64,000 nt of DNA from Arthrobacter globiformis (GCF_030817195.1 NZ_JAUSYZ010000001.1:620001-684000), one strand, 5' to 3'. Numbered from the stretch's first letter, positions 1-10,495 are shown. The notes: generated from the sequence alone by a model not told the origin. Made by a program: numbers and translations.

Positions 1-1
1 G

Positions 2-40
2 TCACCCAACGACGACGACGAAACGTTCGACGCCGGATAA
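2..40 (+). CDS. 3' end of an upstream gene (partial)
   Basis: The first bases read in one frame as a short acidic tail, SPNDDDETFDAG, followed by TAA at 38-40. Codon choice is G/C-ending as in the rest of the window, so this looks like the last 12 codons of a plus-strand gene that begins before the window. Nothing can be said about its function. Palindromic element A starts on the very next base. Confidence 0.35.
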   Translation, partial: SPNDDDETFDAG

Positions 41-146
41 GCGTTTTTGCACCACTTTCGAAACCGGCACGGCCGCGGCGCCCCTTCGAACAGGGGCGCC
101 GCGGCCTTGCCATTGGGCCGGAGCCACGAAAGCGGTGCAGAAATGC
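41..146. repeat. Palindromic repeat element A (106 bp)
   Basis: The ends are GCGTTTTTGCACCACTTTCG (41-60) and CGAAAGCGGTGCAGAAATGC (127-146), an inverted repeat with few mismatches. Inside lies a second G/C hairpin with 14-bp arms (GGCCGCGGCGCCCC and its complement, about 68-105). Two relatives of similar size occur at 18814-18919 and 19879-19973. The element fills the whole gap between the stop codon at 38-40 and the stop of the permease gene at 146-148, so it could also act as a bidirectional terminator. Confidence 0.75.
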
Positions 147-1498
147 TAGCGCTTCTTGGGCTGCCTCTTCGCTGCGGCGTTGATGGCCGCCTTGGCGGCG
201 GGCGGCAGGCCCGGCTGCTCGGTCTCCGGCTCGGCAGCGGTGCCGCGCGCCCTCGCGATGGCCCTCATGCCGTGGTAGATCACCAGGGCTGCGGCGGACC
301 CGAGCGCGATGCCCGTGAACTTCAGTTCCCCGACAGTCCAGGTGTAGTCCGCGATGCCGATGATGAGGGAGACCGCGGCCGTGGTCAGGTTGACCGGGTT
401 CGAAAAGTTGACCTTGTTCTGGACCCAGATCTTCACACCGAGGATGCCGATCATGCCGTACAGCATGGTTGCCGCGCCCCCCAGCACGCCCGGCGGAACG
501 GTGGCGATCAGTTCGCCGAACTTCGGCGAGAAGCTCAGCAGGATGGCGAAGATGCCGGCCACCCAGTAGGCAGCCGTGGAGTAGACCTTGGTGGCAGCCA
601 TGACGCCGATGTTTTCCGCATAGGTAGTGGTGCCTGAGCCGCCGCCGAAGCCGGCGAGCACCGTGGCGGCGCCGTCGGCCATCAGGGCACGGCCGGAGAC
701 CCCGTCCAGGTTCTGGCCGGTCATGGCGGACACGGACTTAACATGGCCGATGTTCTCCGCCACGAGGACCAGGACCACAGGAACGAACAGGCCCACGACG
801 CCGAGGTGGAACTCCGGGGTCTGGAAGTGGGGGAGGCCCACCCACGGGGCGGCGTCCATCTTGGAATAGTCCACCTCGCCCCGGAGCATGGCCACGAGGT
901 AGCCCACCACCACGCCCACCAGGATGCTGAGGCGGCCAAAGATCCCTCGGAACAGGACGCTCACCACAATGATGGTCACCAGCGTGATCAGTGCTGTCAC
1001 GGGGGCGGCATCGAAGTTGTTCTTGGCGGCCGGAGCCAGGTTGAGCCCGATCAGGGCCACGATGGCGCCGGTGACAATCGGCGGCATCAGCCGGTTGATC
1101 CAGCCGGCGCCGAACTTCTGCACGATCGAGCCGATCACGGCGAGGCCGGCTCCGGCGAGCACCACGCCGCCCAGCGCCCCGGGTACGCCGAACTGCTGCT
1201 GGGACGCCGTGATGGGGGCGATGAACGCAAAGCTTGACCCGAGGTAGCTGGGAACGCGGCCCTGGGTGATCACGAGGAACAGGAGCGTGCCGATGCCGGA
1301 GAAGAGGAGGGTGGTGGCCGGCGGCATGCCGGTGATGATCGGCACCAGGAAGGTGGCGCCGAACATGGCCACGACGTGCTGCATTCCCACGCCGATGGTC
1401 AGTGGCCACGTGAGCCGTTCGCCGGGAGCCACCACTTCGCCCGGACGCACTGCCTTGCCGTTGCCGTGCAGCTTCCATTTGATTCCGAGCATGCTCAT
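146..1498 (-). CDS. uraA: Uracil/xanthine permease, NCS2 family
   Basis: Inner-membrane nucleobase:cation symporter of about 450 residues, normal for the NCS2 (UraA/PurP) family, hydrophobic along most of its length. The family signature region is present: VAENIGHVKSVSAMTGQNLD and TTYAENIGVMAATKVYS. Their two glutamates match the substrate and proton-coupling glutamates known in UraA, and the TTYAENIG form favours uracil over xanthine or urate. An open frame continues upstream to 1804, but the ATG at 1498 is preferred because AAAGG lies about 10 nt ahead and the protein then begins at the usual short polar N-terminus (MSMLGIKWKLHGNGK). The neighbour is divergent and encodes a RutE-type reductase, so a pyrimidine-use context is possible, but no other rut gene is present. 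Confidence 0.9.
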   Translation of the reverse strand: MSMLGIKWKLHGNGKAVRPGEVVAPGERLTWPLTIGVGMQHVVAMFGATFLVPIITGMPPATTLLFSGIGTLLFLVITQGRVPSYLGSSFAFIAPITASQQQFGVPGALGGVVLAGAGLAVIGSIVQKFGAGWINRLMPPIVTGAIVALIGLNLAPAAKNNFDAAPVTALITLVTIIVVSVLFRGIFGRLSILVGVVVGYLVAMLRGEVDYSKMDAAPWVGLPHFQTPEFHLGVVGLFVPVVLVLVAENIGHVKSVSAMTGQNLDGVSGRALMADGAATVLAGFGGGSGTTTYAENIGVMAATKVYSTAAYWVAGIFAILLSFSPKFGELIATVPPGVLGGAATMLYGMIGILGVKIWVQNKVNFSNPVNLTTAAVSLIIGIADYTWTVGELKFTGIALGSAAALVIYHGMRAIARARGTAAEPETEQPGLPPAAKAAINAAAKRQPKKR

Positions 1499-1797
1499 TG
1501 GCGGGGCCTTTCGGAGAGGGAGTTTGCCCGCTCGCCGGGCTGGATCTTCAGGAGCAAGAATACCCCGCCGGACGCGGGCACGAGAGGGCACTTTGCCAGC
1601 AGTGTGTCCAGCAAGCAGGCGCCCTGGTGTGTCAAACGTCACGCCGCCTGTTTGGTCGTTCCGGGAAGAGCGTGCCGCCGAATCCGGTTGAACCCGGAGA
1701 AAGCAAACTGAACCACCGTAAGTAACTGAACCACCGCAAGTAACAAGGATCGCCCGACGCCGCCCGCAGGGATGTCGGCCTAGTGAAAGGGGCGCGA

Positions 1798-2403
1798 ATG
1801 ACAATCGCCCACGAAGAAGCAGTAATCGATTCCGCCGCCGTGGATGCCATTTTTGCCGAAGCCCGCACCGCCAACGCGTTCACGGGTGAAGTCAGCGAGC
1901 AGCAGGCCCGCGCCATCTACGAACTGACCAAGTTCGGCCCCACGGCCTTCAACTCCCAGCCCCTGCGCGTCACCTATGTGCGCTCGGAGGAGGCCCGCGG
2001 CAAGCTCGTGGCCACCCTGTCCGCGGGCAACCGGGCCAAGACGGCCTCCGCACCCCTCGTGGCGATCCTCAGCTACGACACCGCCTGGCAGGAACAGTGG
2101 GACAACTTCCTCCCCGGCTACAACGCCCCCAAAGCCATGTACGACGCCGCCCCGGACCTGGCCACCTCGACGGGCAACAACAACGCCCACCTGCAGGCCG
2201 GCTACTTCATCCTGGCCGTCCGCTCGCTCGGCTTCGCGGCCGGCCCGATGACCGGTGCGGACTTCGCTGCCATCGACGCTGAATTCTTCCCGGCTGGCGA
2301 CCAGAAGAGCTTCCTGGTGGTGAACATTGGCCAGCCCGGCCCCGAGGCCTGGGGTGACGCAAAGCCCAAGTTCGCTTACGAGGACGTCGTCCGCACGGTC
2401 TGA
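1798..2403 (+). CDS. Nitroreductase-family malonic semialdehyde reductase (RutE/HadB-type)
   Basis: Small FMN-dependent oxidoreductase of 201 residues, the usual length for the RutE/HadB branch of the nitroreductase superfamily. Typical segments are TKFGPTAFNSQPLRVTYVRS (FMN-phosphate binding loop), APLVAILSYD and the late GFAAGPMTGADFAAIDAEFF. In the Rut pathway this enzyme reduces malonic semialdehyde to 3-hydroxypropionate; many homologs are only known as nitroreductases, so the substrate is inferred. Start chosen at ATG 1798 with AAAGGGG 6 nt upstream; a GTG at 1783 is in frame but has no better site. It is divergent from the uracil permease, which fits a pyrimidine-catabolic role without proving it. 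Confidence 0.75.
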   Translation: MTIAHEEAVIDSAAVDAIFAEARTANAFTGEVSEQQARAIYELTKFGPTAFNSQPLRVTYVRSEEARGKLVATLSAGNRAKTASAPLVAILSYDTAWQEQWDNFLPGYNAPKAMYDAAPDLATSTGNNNAHLQAGYFILAVRSLGFAAGPMTGADFAAIDAEFFPAGDQKSFLVVNIGQPGPEAWGDAKPKFAYEDVVRTV

Positions 2404-2442
2404 GCGTTTCGCGTGCTGCGCCACTGACTGGCCCCGGACACG

Positions 2443-2482
2443 GAATGCCTCCGGCAATATGGGGGACATTCCGGAGGCATTC
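2443..2482. other. Inverted repeat after the nitroreductase gene
   Basis: GAATGCCTCCGG (2443-2454) and CCGGAGGCATTC (2471-2482) are perfect 12-bp arms around a 16-nt A/T-rich loop. It lies 39 nt after the nitroreductase stop and could be a terminator or transcript-stabilising hairpin; there is no T run after it. Confidence 0.5.
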
Positions 2483-2603
2483 GGGACAGTATTTCTGCAG
2501 TTCAGAACTGCAAGGCATGCTCCGGGCCAATTCCAATATTAGCCCTGTTTGGACTTCTTGGGCCGGTCCGTGCTGCCCCAACATGCGCCTGCGGCAGCAG
2601 CAG

Positions 2604-2639
2604 GAAAGCGCCGGACGGCCATAGCCGTCCGGCGCTTTC
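2604..2639. terminator. Bidirectional terminator between convergent genes
   Basis: Perfect 16-bp stem: arms at 2604-2619 and 2624-2639 (GAAAGCGCCGGACGGC and its complement) with the 4-nt loop CATA. It lies between the plus-strand nitroreductase and the minus-strand pgm gene ending at 2668. The arms end in TTTC, giving a short U tract in both directions. Confidence 0.85.
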
Positions 2640-2667
2640 TGGTTCCTGGCGGGGGCCGGCTGGATCC

Positions 2668-4329
<1,662 letters not shown>

Positions 4330-4733
4330 GGCACCAGCATGCCAGACGACGGCGAAGGGCGACACGGAGTGTCCGGAATCCGGCCCCTGTGACGCAGAAT
4401 GTCATCAATTTTCCGTGCTACTTGCATTTATCCGGGATAAAAAACTGAGTAGTGCCGGAAAAGTACTTATATACCCGCCACTAAGGGGCTGTTACGTTCA
4501 AACGGCAAGGACCTGCCCGGTGTGAAGTACGACGCCGGGCGTCCGGACCAGCGGAAACGTCCGGGAAGCCTGTGGCTGAGTTTCAACCGTGCCCCCCCGC
4601 GGCGGAAAATTCGGCCCGGTTTCAGCCGATAATTTGACCGGCTTTTCGGGCCGGGTCATTTATGGCCGGGTGATTTGGTTCGGTTGAATTGGTCCGATAT
4701 TTGGAAGACGAGCGAGTAATGCAGAGGTGAACA
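4330..4733. other. Intergenic region between pgm and the NERD gene
   Basis: About 400 nt with no credible gene. It is less G/C-rich than its surroundings and must hold the divergent promoters for pgm and the NERD gene. TATA-like stretches (ACTTATATACCC near 4463-4474) and an imperfect palindrome ATTTATCCGGGATAAAAA (about 4427-4444) are visible. A run of GGCCGGGT/GGTTCGGTTG-type near-repeats lies at about 4645-4700. No specific regulator site is recognised. Confidence 0.4.
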
Positions 4734-5549
4734 ATGGGGCCCGGAGATGCAGCATTCGAACGGACGAGGCTAGCCTCTGAACGGATTGCTGCTGGCTCCG
4801 TCAGTGCGGAGCAAAGCAGTCATCTTGTGGCCGAAAGGCTTGCCCAGCTGGGGCCTTACGGCTGGTTCCTCCTTCACGACGTCCATTGGCCCGGCCGCCC
4901 TCTGGCCCGGCTGGAGCATGTCCTGGTGGGACCCGGCGGTGTGGTGGTGGTCAGTGCCAAGAACTGGTCCGGCCACGTCGACGTCGCTGATGGCATCCTT
5001 CGGCAGAACGGTCATGACCGGTTCCCTGCGGTGGAGACGGCGCTGGCGCAGGCCGCCGCGGTGGCTGCAGTCCTGCCGGCGCCGCGGCGGAGGCTGGTCC
5101 GCTCGCTGATCTGCCTGACGGCCCAGCCCGAATTGCACGGCACCACCGGATCGGGCATCGAGGTGCGGGGGATAGATTGCATCGCGGCCGCCGTGACCGA
5201 CCTGCCGGACGTGCTGGATGCCCCTTCGGTGCTGTTGCTCTACGCACAGCTTGGGCAGCTCCTCACCCGTCCGCAGGTGCCGGAGGCCGGCACCGTCGGG
5301 AATCTGTACCGCCCCGATACACGTCGCGCGGATACACACCGGCCGGAATCGTACCGGGCTGCGCTCCGGCGCCCGGTCCACAACTACACCGTCCACAGCC
5401 GTCCCCTTCCACCGAACTACCTGTACGGCCGGGACCAACGTCCGGGCACGGTGCTGCGCGTCCTGGGAAGGTCGCTCGTCGCGGGCCTCGTTTCCGCGGC
5501 GTTGCTGGCGCCGCCCCTGTGGCTGTTGTGGGAGCTGCTGCCCAAGTGA
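4734..5549 (+). CDS. NERD-domain protein with C-terminal membrane anchor
   Basis: 271 residues. Residues about 40-125 resemble the nuclease-related (NERD) domain: WFLLHDV, then RLEHVLVGPGGVVVVSAKNW, where the acidic residue and the V-x-AKNW strand correspond to the predicted PD-(D/E)XK-like core. A linker rich in Arg/Pro/Tyr follows, and the C-terminus (about 246-268) is one hydrophobic helix ending in LLPK, so the protein is probably membrane-attached. NERD proteins are thought to act in DNA processing, but few are characterised and the role here is unknown. Start ATG 4734 has AGAGGTG 4 nt upstream. The gene stands alone between pgm (divergent) and a DUF4190 gene 86 nt downstream on the same strand. 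Confidence 0.75.
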   Translation: MGPGDAAFERTRLASERIAAGSVSAEQSSHLVAERLAQLGPYGWFLLHDVHWPGRPLARLEHVLVGPGGVVVVSAKNWSGHVDVADGILRQNGHDRFPAVETALAQAAAVAAVLPAPRRRLVRSLICLTAQPELHGTTGSGIEVRGIDCIAAAVTDLPDVLDAPSVLLLYAQLGQLLTRPQVPEAGTVGNLYRPDTRRADTHRPESYRAALRRPVHNYTVHSRPLPPNYLYGRDQRPGTVLRVLGRSLVAGLVSAALLAPPLWLLWELLPK

Positions 5550-5635
5550 GCCGGCCGCCCGTGCCTTGCCGTGCCCGAGCCATTGCCGTGGTGGCGGCGG
5601 TAATGTTCTGTTGAGGACCATGTGAGGGGATTTCC

Positions 5636-6184
5636 ATGACAGAGCAGCGTCCCGGATCCGGCGACGAGCCGGCACCGGACACCCACCACCAGTCGTCGTA
5701 CGGCAAACAGGGCCCGGACATCCCAGCCCCGCCACTGTATGATCCGCCGCAATACAACCCGCCGCCGTACACCCCGCCTGGCCAGCAGTATGGCGGGCAG
5801 TACGGCGACGCCAGCCAGCAGTACAGCCAGCCGGCCAGCCCCTACGCCCAGCAGTACGGCTACCAGTACGGCCAGCAATACAATCAGGCGTATGCCAGCC
5901 CGTACGGCCAGCCGTCCTACTACGGCGCAGCACCCCAGCCGAAGGGCCTGAGCATTGCCAGCCTCTGCTGCGGCATTGCCGTCTACCTGGGCTTCGGATT
6001 CTTCATCCTGCCGCAGCTGGCCGCCGTGATCCTGGGCCACCTGGCGCTGCGCCGTGAACCGTCAGGCCGCGGCTTCGCCATCGCCGGCCTGGTGATGGGG
6101 TACCTTGGCCTGGCCCTGACCATCCTCGCGATCGTGGGACTCACCATCCTGGCAAGCGTCGCCAGCACGTCCAGCACCATCTGA
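5636..6184 (+). CDS. DUF4190 membrane protein with Tyr/Gln/Pro-rich N-terminus
   Basis: 182 residues. The first about 100 are low-complexity and rich in Tyr, Gln, Pro and Gly (repeated YGQQY/PYGQ-type units), presumably cytoplasmic or disordered. The remainder has two hydrophobic segments around a short loop with GHLALRREPSGRGFAIAGLV, the hallmark of the DUF4190 family of small actinobacterial and firmicute membrane proteins. Function unknown. The ATG at 5636 is preceded by GAGGGG at the right distance. The gene converges on the amidase gene, leaving only 17 nt. Confidence 0.8.
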   Translation: MTEQRPGSGDEPAPDTHHQSSYGKQGPDIPAPPLYDPPQYNPPPYTPPGQQYGGQYGDASQQYSQPASPYAQQYGYQYGQQYNQAYASPYGQPSYYGAAPQPKGLSIASLCCGIAVYLGFGFFILPQLAAVILGHLALRREPSGRGFAIAGLVMGYLGLALTILAIVGLTILASVASTSSTI

Positions 6185-6201
6185 CCGGCCTGTACTCCAA
6201 C

Positions 6202-7650
6202 CTAAAACCCCAGCTGGGCTGCCACCTGCAGGAGCAGTGCCTCTGATCCGGGCCGCCCAATCAGCTGGATGCCCATCGGCAGCCCCGCCCCGGGGCTGCC
6301 GCCGGTCCAGTGCACGGGAATGCTGACGGCCGGCAGGCCGCACACATTGACCATGGACGACCATGGTGCGAACTCGCATTGCCTCCGGTAGTCGCCGTCG
6401 GCGTCGCCTGCCCATTCGGGGGACGGCCACCTGCCGTCCCCGTGGTCCGACCCGGTGAACCAGCCCACGGGACGCGGTGTCTGGGCCAGCGCCGGCGTCA
6501 GGACCAGGTCCCAGGCCGAATACTGTGCAAGCGTGTCGCGCTCAAATTGCCGCAGGAACGCGAGGCATTCATTGAGTTTGGCGGCGCTCCGCTGCTGTGC
6601 GCGCCGCCGGAAGGTGCGCGTCAGCGGCGTCAGCAGGGCCTCGCGGTGCGGTGCGATCCGGGCCGCGCCCACGCCTGCTGTCCAGGCGGTGGTGAACGCG
6701 TCGGGGTATCGGTTGTCGTACCGGATCTCAGCCTCGGCGACATGGTGCCCAGCCCCGGTGAGTAGTCGGATGCCGGCGTCCAGCGCGTCCAGTGCCTCCG
6801 GATCCGGGGTGAACGGGAAGATCCCGCCCCACGGGCTGTCCAGGCTGACACCAATCCGCAGCGAAGCAGGCGCCCGGCTGACAGCATCCAGGTAGCCCGC
6901 TCCGTCCGGCATTCCCGGGCCGGCGGGGGCCAAGACATCGAGCAGCAGTGCGGCGTCGGCCGCCGAGCGCGCCACCGGCCCGGCCACCACCAGTCCGGCG
7001 GGATCCCCGCTGCTTTCACCCGCCGGGACCACGCCCCTGCCGGGCTTCAGGCCCAGCAAGCCGCATGCTGCCGCCGGTATCCGGATCGACCCGCCGCCGT
7101 CGGTCCCGGGCGCGAACGTTACCAGCCCTGCCGCCACGGCGGCGGCGCTGCCGCCGGAGGAACCACCCGAACTCCTGCTCAGGGCGTACGGATTACGCGA
7201 CGGCGGTGCGATGCGGTTTTCGCTGTAGGCCGTCAGCCCGAATTCGGGTACCTGCGTCTTGCCGAGGGAGATGGCACCGGCGCCCCTGACCGCTGCCGCG
7301 AGGGCGCCGTCGGCCGGTGCGGGACGGCGGTCCAGCGCAGCGCTGCCGTGGGTGGTAACCACGCCGGCAACATCGGTGAGGTCCTTGAACGCCACCGGCA
7401 TCCCGTGCAGCGGCGGCAGCGGCTGGTCCGGACGACGCCGGGCGAACAGGGCGTCTGCTGCGGCGGCCTCGGCCATCGCCCTCGGCCCGGTGACGGTGAT
7501 AAAGGCGCCCAGCCTGGGGTTCGATTCCTCGATCCGCGCGAGGAAATGCGCGGTGACTTCGCGGGCCGAGACTTCTCCGGAACGCAGCGCTGCCCTCAGC
7601 TGCACGGCCGGCAGGCGGTGGATGTCGGCCAGGCGGGGTGGGGCGGACAC
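6202..7650 (-). CDS. Amidase signature family hydrolase
   Basis: 482-residue amidase (GatA/AmiE-like fold) that hydrolyses a carboxamide; the substrate cannot be told. The Ser-cisSer-Lys catalytic set is visible: Lys in VAFKDL, the glycine/serine-rich signature SSGGSSGGSAAAVAAGL, and GTDGGGSIRIPAAACGLLGL carrying the cis-Ser and nucleophile. The frame stays open upstream to 7824, but GTG 7650 is the best start because AAAGGAG lies 5 nt ahead (MSAPPRLADIHRLPAVQL), as expected for the family. No gatB or gatC neighbours, so it is a free amidase rather than the amidotransferase subunit. Divergent from the rhodanese gene. Confidence 0.85.
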   Translation of the reverse strand: MSAPPRLADIHRLPAVQLRAALRSGEVSAREVTAHFLARIEESNPRLGAFITVTGPRAMAEAAAADALFARRRPDQPLPPLHGMPVAFKDLTDVAGVVTTHGSAALDRRPAPADGALAAAVRGAGAISLGKTQVPEFGLTAYSENRIAPPSRNPYALSRSSGGSSGGSAAAVAAGLVTFAPGTDGGGSIRIPAAACGLLGLKPGRGVVPAGESSGDPAGLVVAGPVARSAADAALLLDVLAPAGPGMPDGAGYLDAVSRAPASLRIGVSLDSPWGGIFPFTPDPEALDALDAGIRLLTGAGHHVAEAEIRYDNRYPDAFTTAWTAGVGAARIAPHREALLTPLTRTFRRRAQQRSAAKLNECLAFLRQFERDTLAQYSAWDLVLTPALAQTPRPVGWFTGSDHGDGRWPSPEWAGDADGDYRRQCEFAPWSSMVNVCGLPAVSIPVHWTGGSPGAGLPMGIQLIGRPGSEALLLQVAAQLGF

Positions 7651-7771
7651 TGTGCTCCTTTGCGGCGGCTCGCGGGCTTCGGACCAGCGTAACCTGTGCC
7701 GGCCGAAGGGCGCGGGTGCTGCGCTGGCGATACGCTGGAACTGAGAGCTTGAGGCCAAGGAGAGGACTCCC

Positions 7772-8098
7772 ATGAGCGACTTCGATACCGTCACCATCAA
7801 GGACGTCCCCGCAGACGCCACCATCCTGGACGTGCGGGAGGACTATGAATGGGCAGCAGGTCACGCCGAAGGGGCCCTGCACATCCCCATGGACCAGTTG
7901 CCTCGGCGCCTGGATGACCTCGACCCGGACGAAGACCTGTATGTCATCTGCCGGACCGGCGGGCGTTCCTTCCGGGCAGCCCAGTGGCTGGTGGGCCAGG
8001 GCTACTCCGCGGTGAACGTGGCCGGCGGCATGGACCAGTGGCTCGAGTCCGGCAAACCGCTGGTTTCCGACAACGGCCTCAAACCCGTGATTCTGTAG
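7772..8098 (+). CDS. Single-domain rhodanese
   Basis: 108-residue cytosolic sulfurtransferase of the GlpE type. The rhodanese fold markers are present: TILDVREDYEWAAGHAEGAL near the N-terminus, and the active-site loop VICRTGGRS with the catalytic cysteine at about residue 60, followed by GYSAVNVAGGMDQW. It probably moves sulfane sulfur between small thiols or proteins; the partner is unknown. AAGGAG precedes the ATG. It lies 47 nt upstream of pheA on the same strand and could be co-transcribed with it. Confidence 0.88.
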   Translation: MSDFDTVTIKDVPADATILDVREDYEWAAGHAEGALHIPMDQLPRRLDDLDPDEDLYVICRTGGRSFRAAQWLVGQGYSAVNVAGGMDQWLESGKPLVSDNGLKPVIL

Positions 8099-8145
8099 CA
8101 GCAGCACCACCTGCCTGCCCTTCCCATACGCGCAAAGGAATATCC

Positions 8146-9126
8146 ATGCCCTCCGCCCGCCGCACCTACACCTTCCTCGGCCCCGAGGGCACGTTTACGG
8201 AGGCGGCGCTCCTGCAGGTTCCGGACGCTGCCGAGTCCGTTCGCATCCCCTCCTCCAACGTCAACGCCGCGCTGGACAGGGTGCGGGACGGATCAGCCGA
8301 CGCGGCGATGGTGCCGATCGAAAACTCGGTGGAGGGCGGTGTCACGGCCACCCTGGATTCCATTGCAACGGGACAGGAACTGAGGATCATCCGCGAGGCC
8401 CTCGTGCCCATCAGCTTCGTGCTGGTGGCGCGGGCCGGCGTCGAGCTTTCCCAGATCCGCCGGATATCCACGCACGGGCACGCCTGGGCGCAGTGCCGCT
8501 TGTGGGTCGACGAGCATATTCCCGGCGCAGAATACATTCCCGGGTCGTCCACTGCTGCTGCTGCCATGGGCTTGCTGGAGGATGACGCGCACTACGACGC
8601 CGCGATCTGCGCGCCGATAGTCGCCGCGGAACAGCCGGCTCTGCATGTGCTGGCCGAGAACATCGGTGACAACCCCGGCGCCGTGACCCGGTTTATCCTG
8701 GTCAGCCGTCCGGGCCTCCTGCCGGCCCGGACCGGCGCGGACAAGACAACGGTCGTGGTGCCCCTTCCCGAGGACCGGCCGGGCGCCCTGATGGAAATTC
8801 TGGACCAGTTCGCCACCCGTGGCGTGAACCTGAGCCGCATCGAGTCCCGGCCCACCGGGCAGTATCTGGGGCACTACTTCTTCAGCATCGACGCCGATGG
8901 CCACGTCGGCGATGCACGGGTGGCCGACGCCCTCGCCGGCCTGCACCGCATCAGCCCCGCCACGCGGTTCCTTGGTTCGTACGGCCGTGCCGATGCGCAA
9001 GCTCCCGTGGTGCCGGAGCACACGTCCGACGAGGCATTCCAGGCAGCGCATGCATGGGTCAAGGGGATACTCGCCGGGGACTCCCTGGGCTCGGAGACAC
9101 CGATGGAAGCTTCGCCGTCAGCGTAG
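8146..9126 (+). CDS. pheA: Prephenate dehydratase
   Basis: Monofunctional prephenate dehydratase (326 residues), converting prephenate to phenylpyruvate in phenylalanine synthesis. The catalytic domain starts with FLGPEGTFTEAALLQ and includes PIENSVEGGV and the conserved TRF motif (VTRFILVSRPG). A C-terminal ACT domain begins at TTVVVPLPEDRPGALMEIL, with the ESRPTG Phe-binding segment, so feedback inhibition by phenylalanine is expected. There is no chorismate mutase domain, as is usual in actinobacteria. ATG 8146 with AAAGGA 6 nt upstream is the natural start; an open frame reaches further back through the rhodanese gene but is not coding. Confidence 0.95.
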   Translation: MPSARRTYTFLGPEGTFTEAALLQVPDAAESVRIPSSNVNAALDRVRDGSADAAMVPIENSVEGGVTATLDSIATGQELRIIREALVPISFVLVARAGVELSQIRRISTHGHAWAQCRLWVDEHIPGAEYIPGSSTAAAAMGLLEDDAHYDAAICAPIVAAEQPALHVLAENIGDNPGAVTRFILVSRPGLLPARTGADKTTVVVPLPEDRPGALMEILDQFATRGVNLSRIESRPTGQYLGHYFFSIDADGHVGDARVADALAGLHRISPATRFLGSYGRADAQAPVVPEHTSDEAFQAAHAWVKGILAGDSLGSETPMEASPSA

Positions 9127-9218
9127 ATAAATGCCCCTCCGGGCACTTCCCTGCCCCTGTTGCTGTGCGTATGCTTGCATGATCAACAAAGGGATGGCCC
9201 CAACGAAAGGAGCGGGTC

Positions 9219-9443
9219 ATGTCGGACAAGAATGATAATGACGGCCAGGGAATGATCGTCAATCCCAAGCCCACAGCTGAGAACCAGGACTGGGACGGGG
9301 ACGAGGCCGACCGTGCGGACCGCCTGCGCTTCGAAGAGGAGCAGGCCATGATCCGCGAACAGTCCGAAGCCCGGGCAGCCGCCAAGGCCGCTGCCGAGGC
9401 GGCGGAGTCGGCCAAGCACGCCGGCTCAGCACAGTCCGCCTAG
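9219..9443 (+). CDS. Small acidic protein of unknown function
   Basis: 74 residues, very polar. The first half is acidic with Asp/Glu/Asn; the second half is a likely single alpha-helix rich in Ala, Glu, Lys and Arg (RLRFEEEQAMIREQSEARAA). No known domain. The frame is supported by a good ribosome site (GAAAGGAG 8 nt before ATG) and by codon bias. It ends overlapping by 4 nt the 3' end of the convergent kinase-like gene. Function unknown. Confidence 0.7.
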   Translation: MSDKNDNDGQGMIVNPKPTAENQDWDGDEADRADRLRFEEEQAMIREQSEARAAAKAAAEAAESAKHAGSAQSA

Positions 9444-10495
9444 GGCGCTTCCCTGACCCGCACGAGCAGGGATCTCGGCTCCACCTGAACAGTCACCTTT
9501 GTGGCGTTACCGGAAGTATCGCCGTCGAGCTGGGTGGGCATGGGTTCGGGGCACTTGATGACCACCTTGCCGGAGCGGTACACGCTCATGACGGGCAGGT
9601 GCCGCTTGTGCTTGAGCAGGATCTTGGCGTACATCGCCAGCCAGCCCACGGCGCTGCGGGGGCTCATGACCACCACGTCCAGCATCCCGTCGTCGATCAT
9701 GGCCTGCGGGATGAAGTCGATGCCGCCCGGAACCAGGCCGCAATTGGCAAACAGGATGCTGCGGATCTTCCTGGACTGGTCCGGCTGGTCATCCAGCGAG
9801 ATGGCGACTTTTTTCCTGCGCCCGGGTAGGTGGCGGACCCCCGCTTCCGTGTAGGCGAGCCATCCGACCGCGCGCTTGAGGCCGTCGTTCGTGTCGCCCA
9901 CCACCTCTGCGTCCATGCCGATGCCGGCGATGACGAGGAACGAGTGGCTGGAGGAGCGGCCGGTGAGCGAGTTCTCGATTTCCATCCGGGCTGTGTCAAT
10001 GAACCGCTGGTGGCCGAAGAGCGCGGTCTGGATGCTGCCGTACAGATCGTAGACGTCCAGGTCCACGTTGCGGGCCAGCAGGTTGCCGGTGCCCAGGGGG
10101 ACCAGGCCCATCGCCACTCCGGTGTGCGCCAGGGCCTCAGCCGCCACGCGCACCGTACCGTCGCCGCCGCCCACGAGGACGACGTCGGCCCCGTACTCCA
10201 GCGCCGCCCGGACCTGCGAGTGGCCCGGGTCCTCCGGTGTCGTTTCGAAAAACCGGGGCTCTTCCCAGCCGGCGGCCAGGCAGGCGCGCTGGATGGTTGC
10301 GCGGGCTTCGTCGGCCTTGGCTTTGATGGGGTTGAGGATGACGGCGACGCGCTGGCGTTCCAGGCCATGTTCGTGGGCCTCTTCCCGCACGGCGCTGCGG
10401 ACGTGCAGGGCTTTCAGCCTGCGCACACCCCACCAGCTGGAGACGGCGAAAGCCAGGGCTACAGCGATCAGGACGTAAAGAAGCAGGTCGCTCAT
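9440..10495 (-). CDS. Diacylglycerol/lipid kinase-like protein (YegS/BmrU family)
   Basis: 351 residues. An N-terminal hydrophobic helix (about 4-22) anchors it to the membrane; the DAGK catalytic fold follows, starting VAVILNPIKAKADEARATI. The nucleotide-binding signature VLVGGGDGTVRVAAEAL (GGGDGT) and PLGTGNLLARN are intact, so it is probably an active ATP-dependent lipid kinase. In actinobacteria related proteins make phosphatidic acid or phosphatidylinositol precursors; the substrate here is unknown. GGAG lies 4 nt before the ATG. It is divergent from serS with only 55 nt between the starts, so the two promoters overlap. Confidence 0.87.
   Translation of the reverse strand: MSDLLLYVLIAVALAFAVSSWWGVRRLKALHVRSAVREEAHEHGLERQRVAVILNPIKAKADEARATIQRACLAAGWEEPRFFETTPEDPGHSQVRAALEYGADVVLVGGGDGTVRVAAEALAHTGVAMGLVPLGTGNLLARNVDLDVYDLYGSIQTALFGHQRFIDTARMEIENSLTGRSSSHSFLVIAGIGMDAEVVGDTNDGLKRAVGWLAYTEAGVRHLPGRRKKVAISLDDQPDQSRKIRSILFANCGLVPGGIDFIPQAMIDDGMLDVVVMSPRSAVGWLAMYAKILLKHKRHLPVMSVYRSGKVVIKCPEPMPTQLDGDTSGNATKVTVQVEPRSLLVRVREAP

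Noticed and set aside
1..2403. Rut pyrimidine-degradation cluster
   Set aside because: Only a permease and a RutE-like reductase are present; no rutA, rutB, rutC, rutD or regulator is visible in the window.
4330..4733. Small RNA or riboswitch in the pgm-NERD gap
   Set aside because: Only short imperfect repeats are seen; no known riboswitch core or terminator-like end could be recognised.
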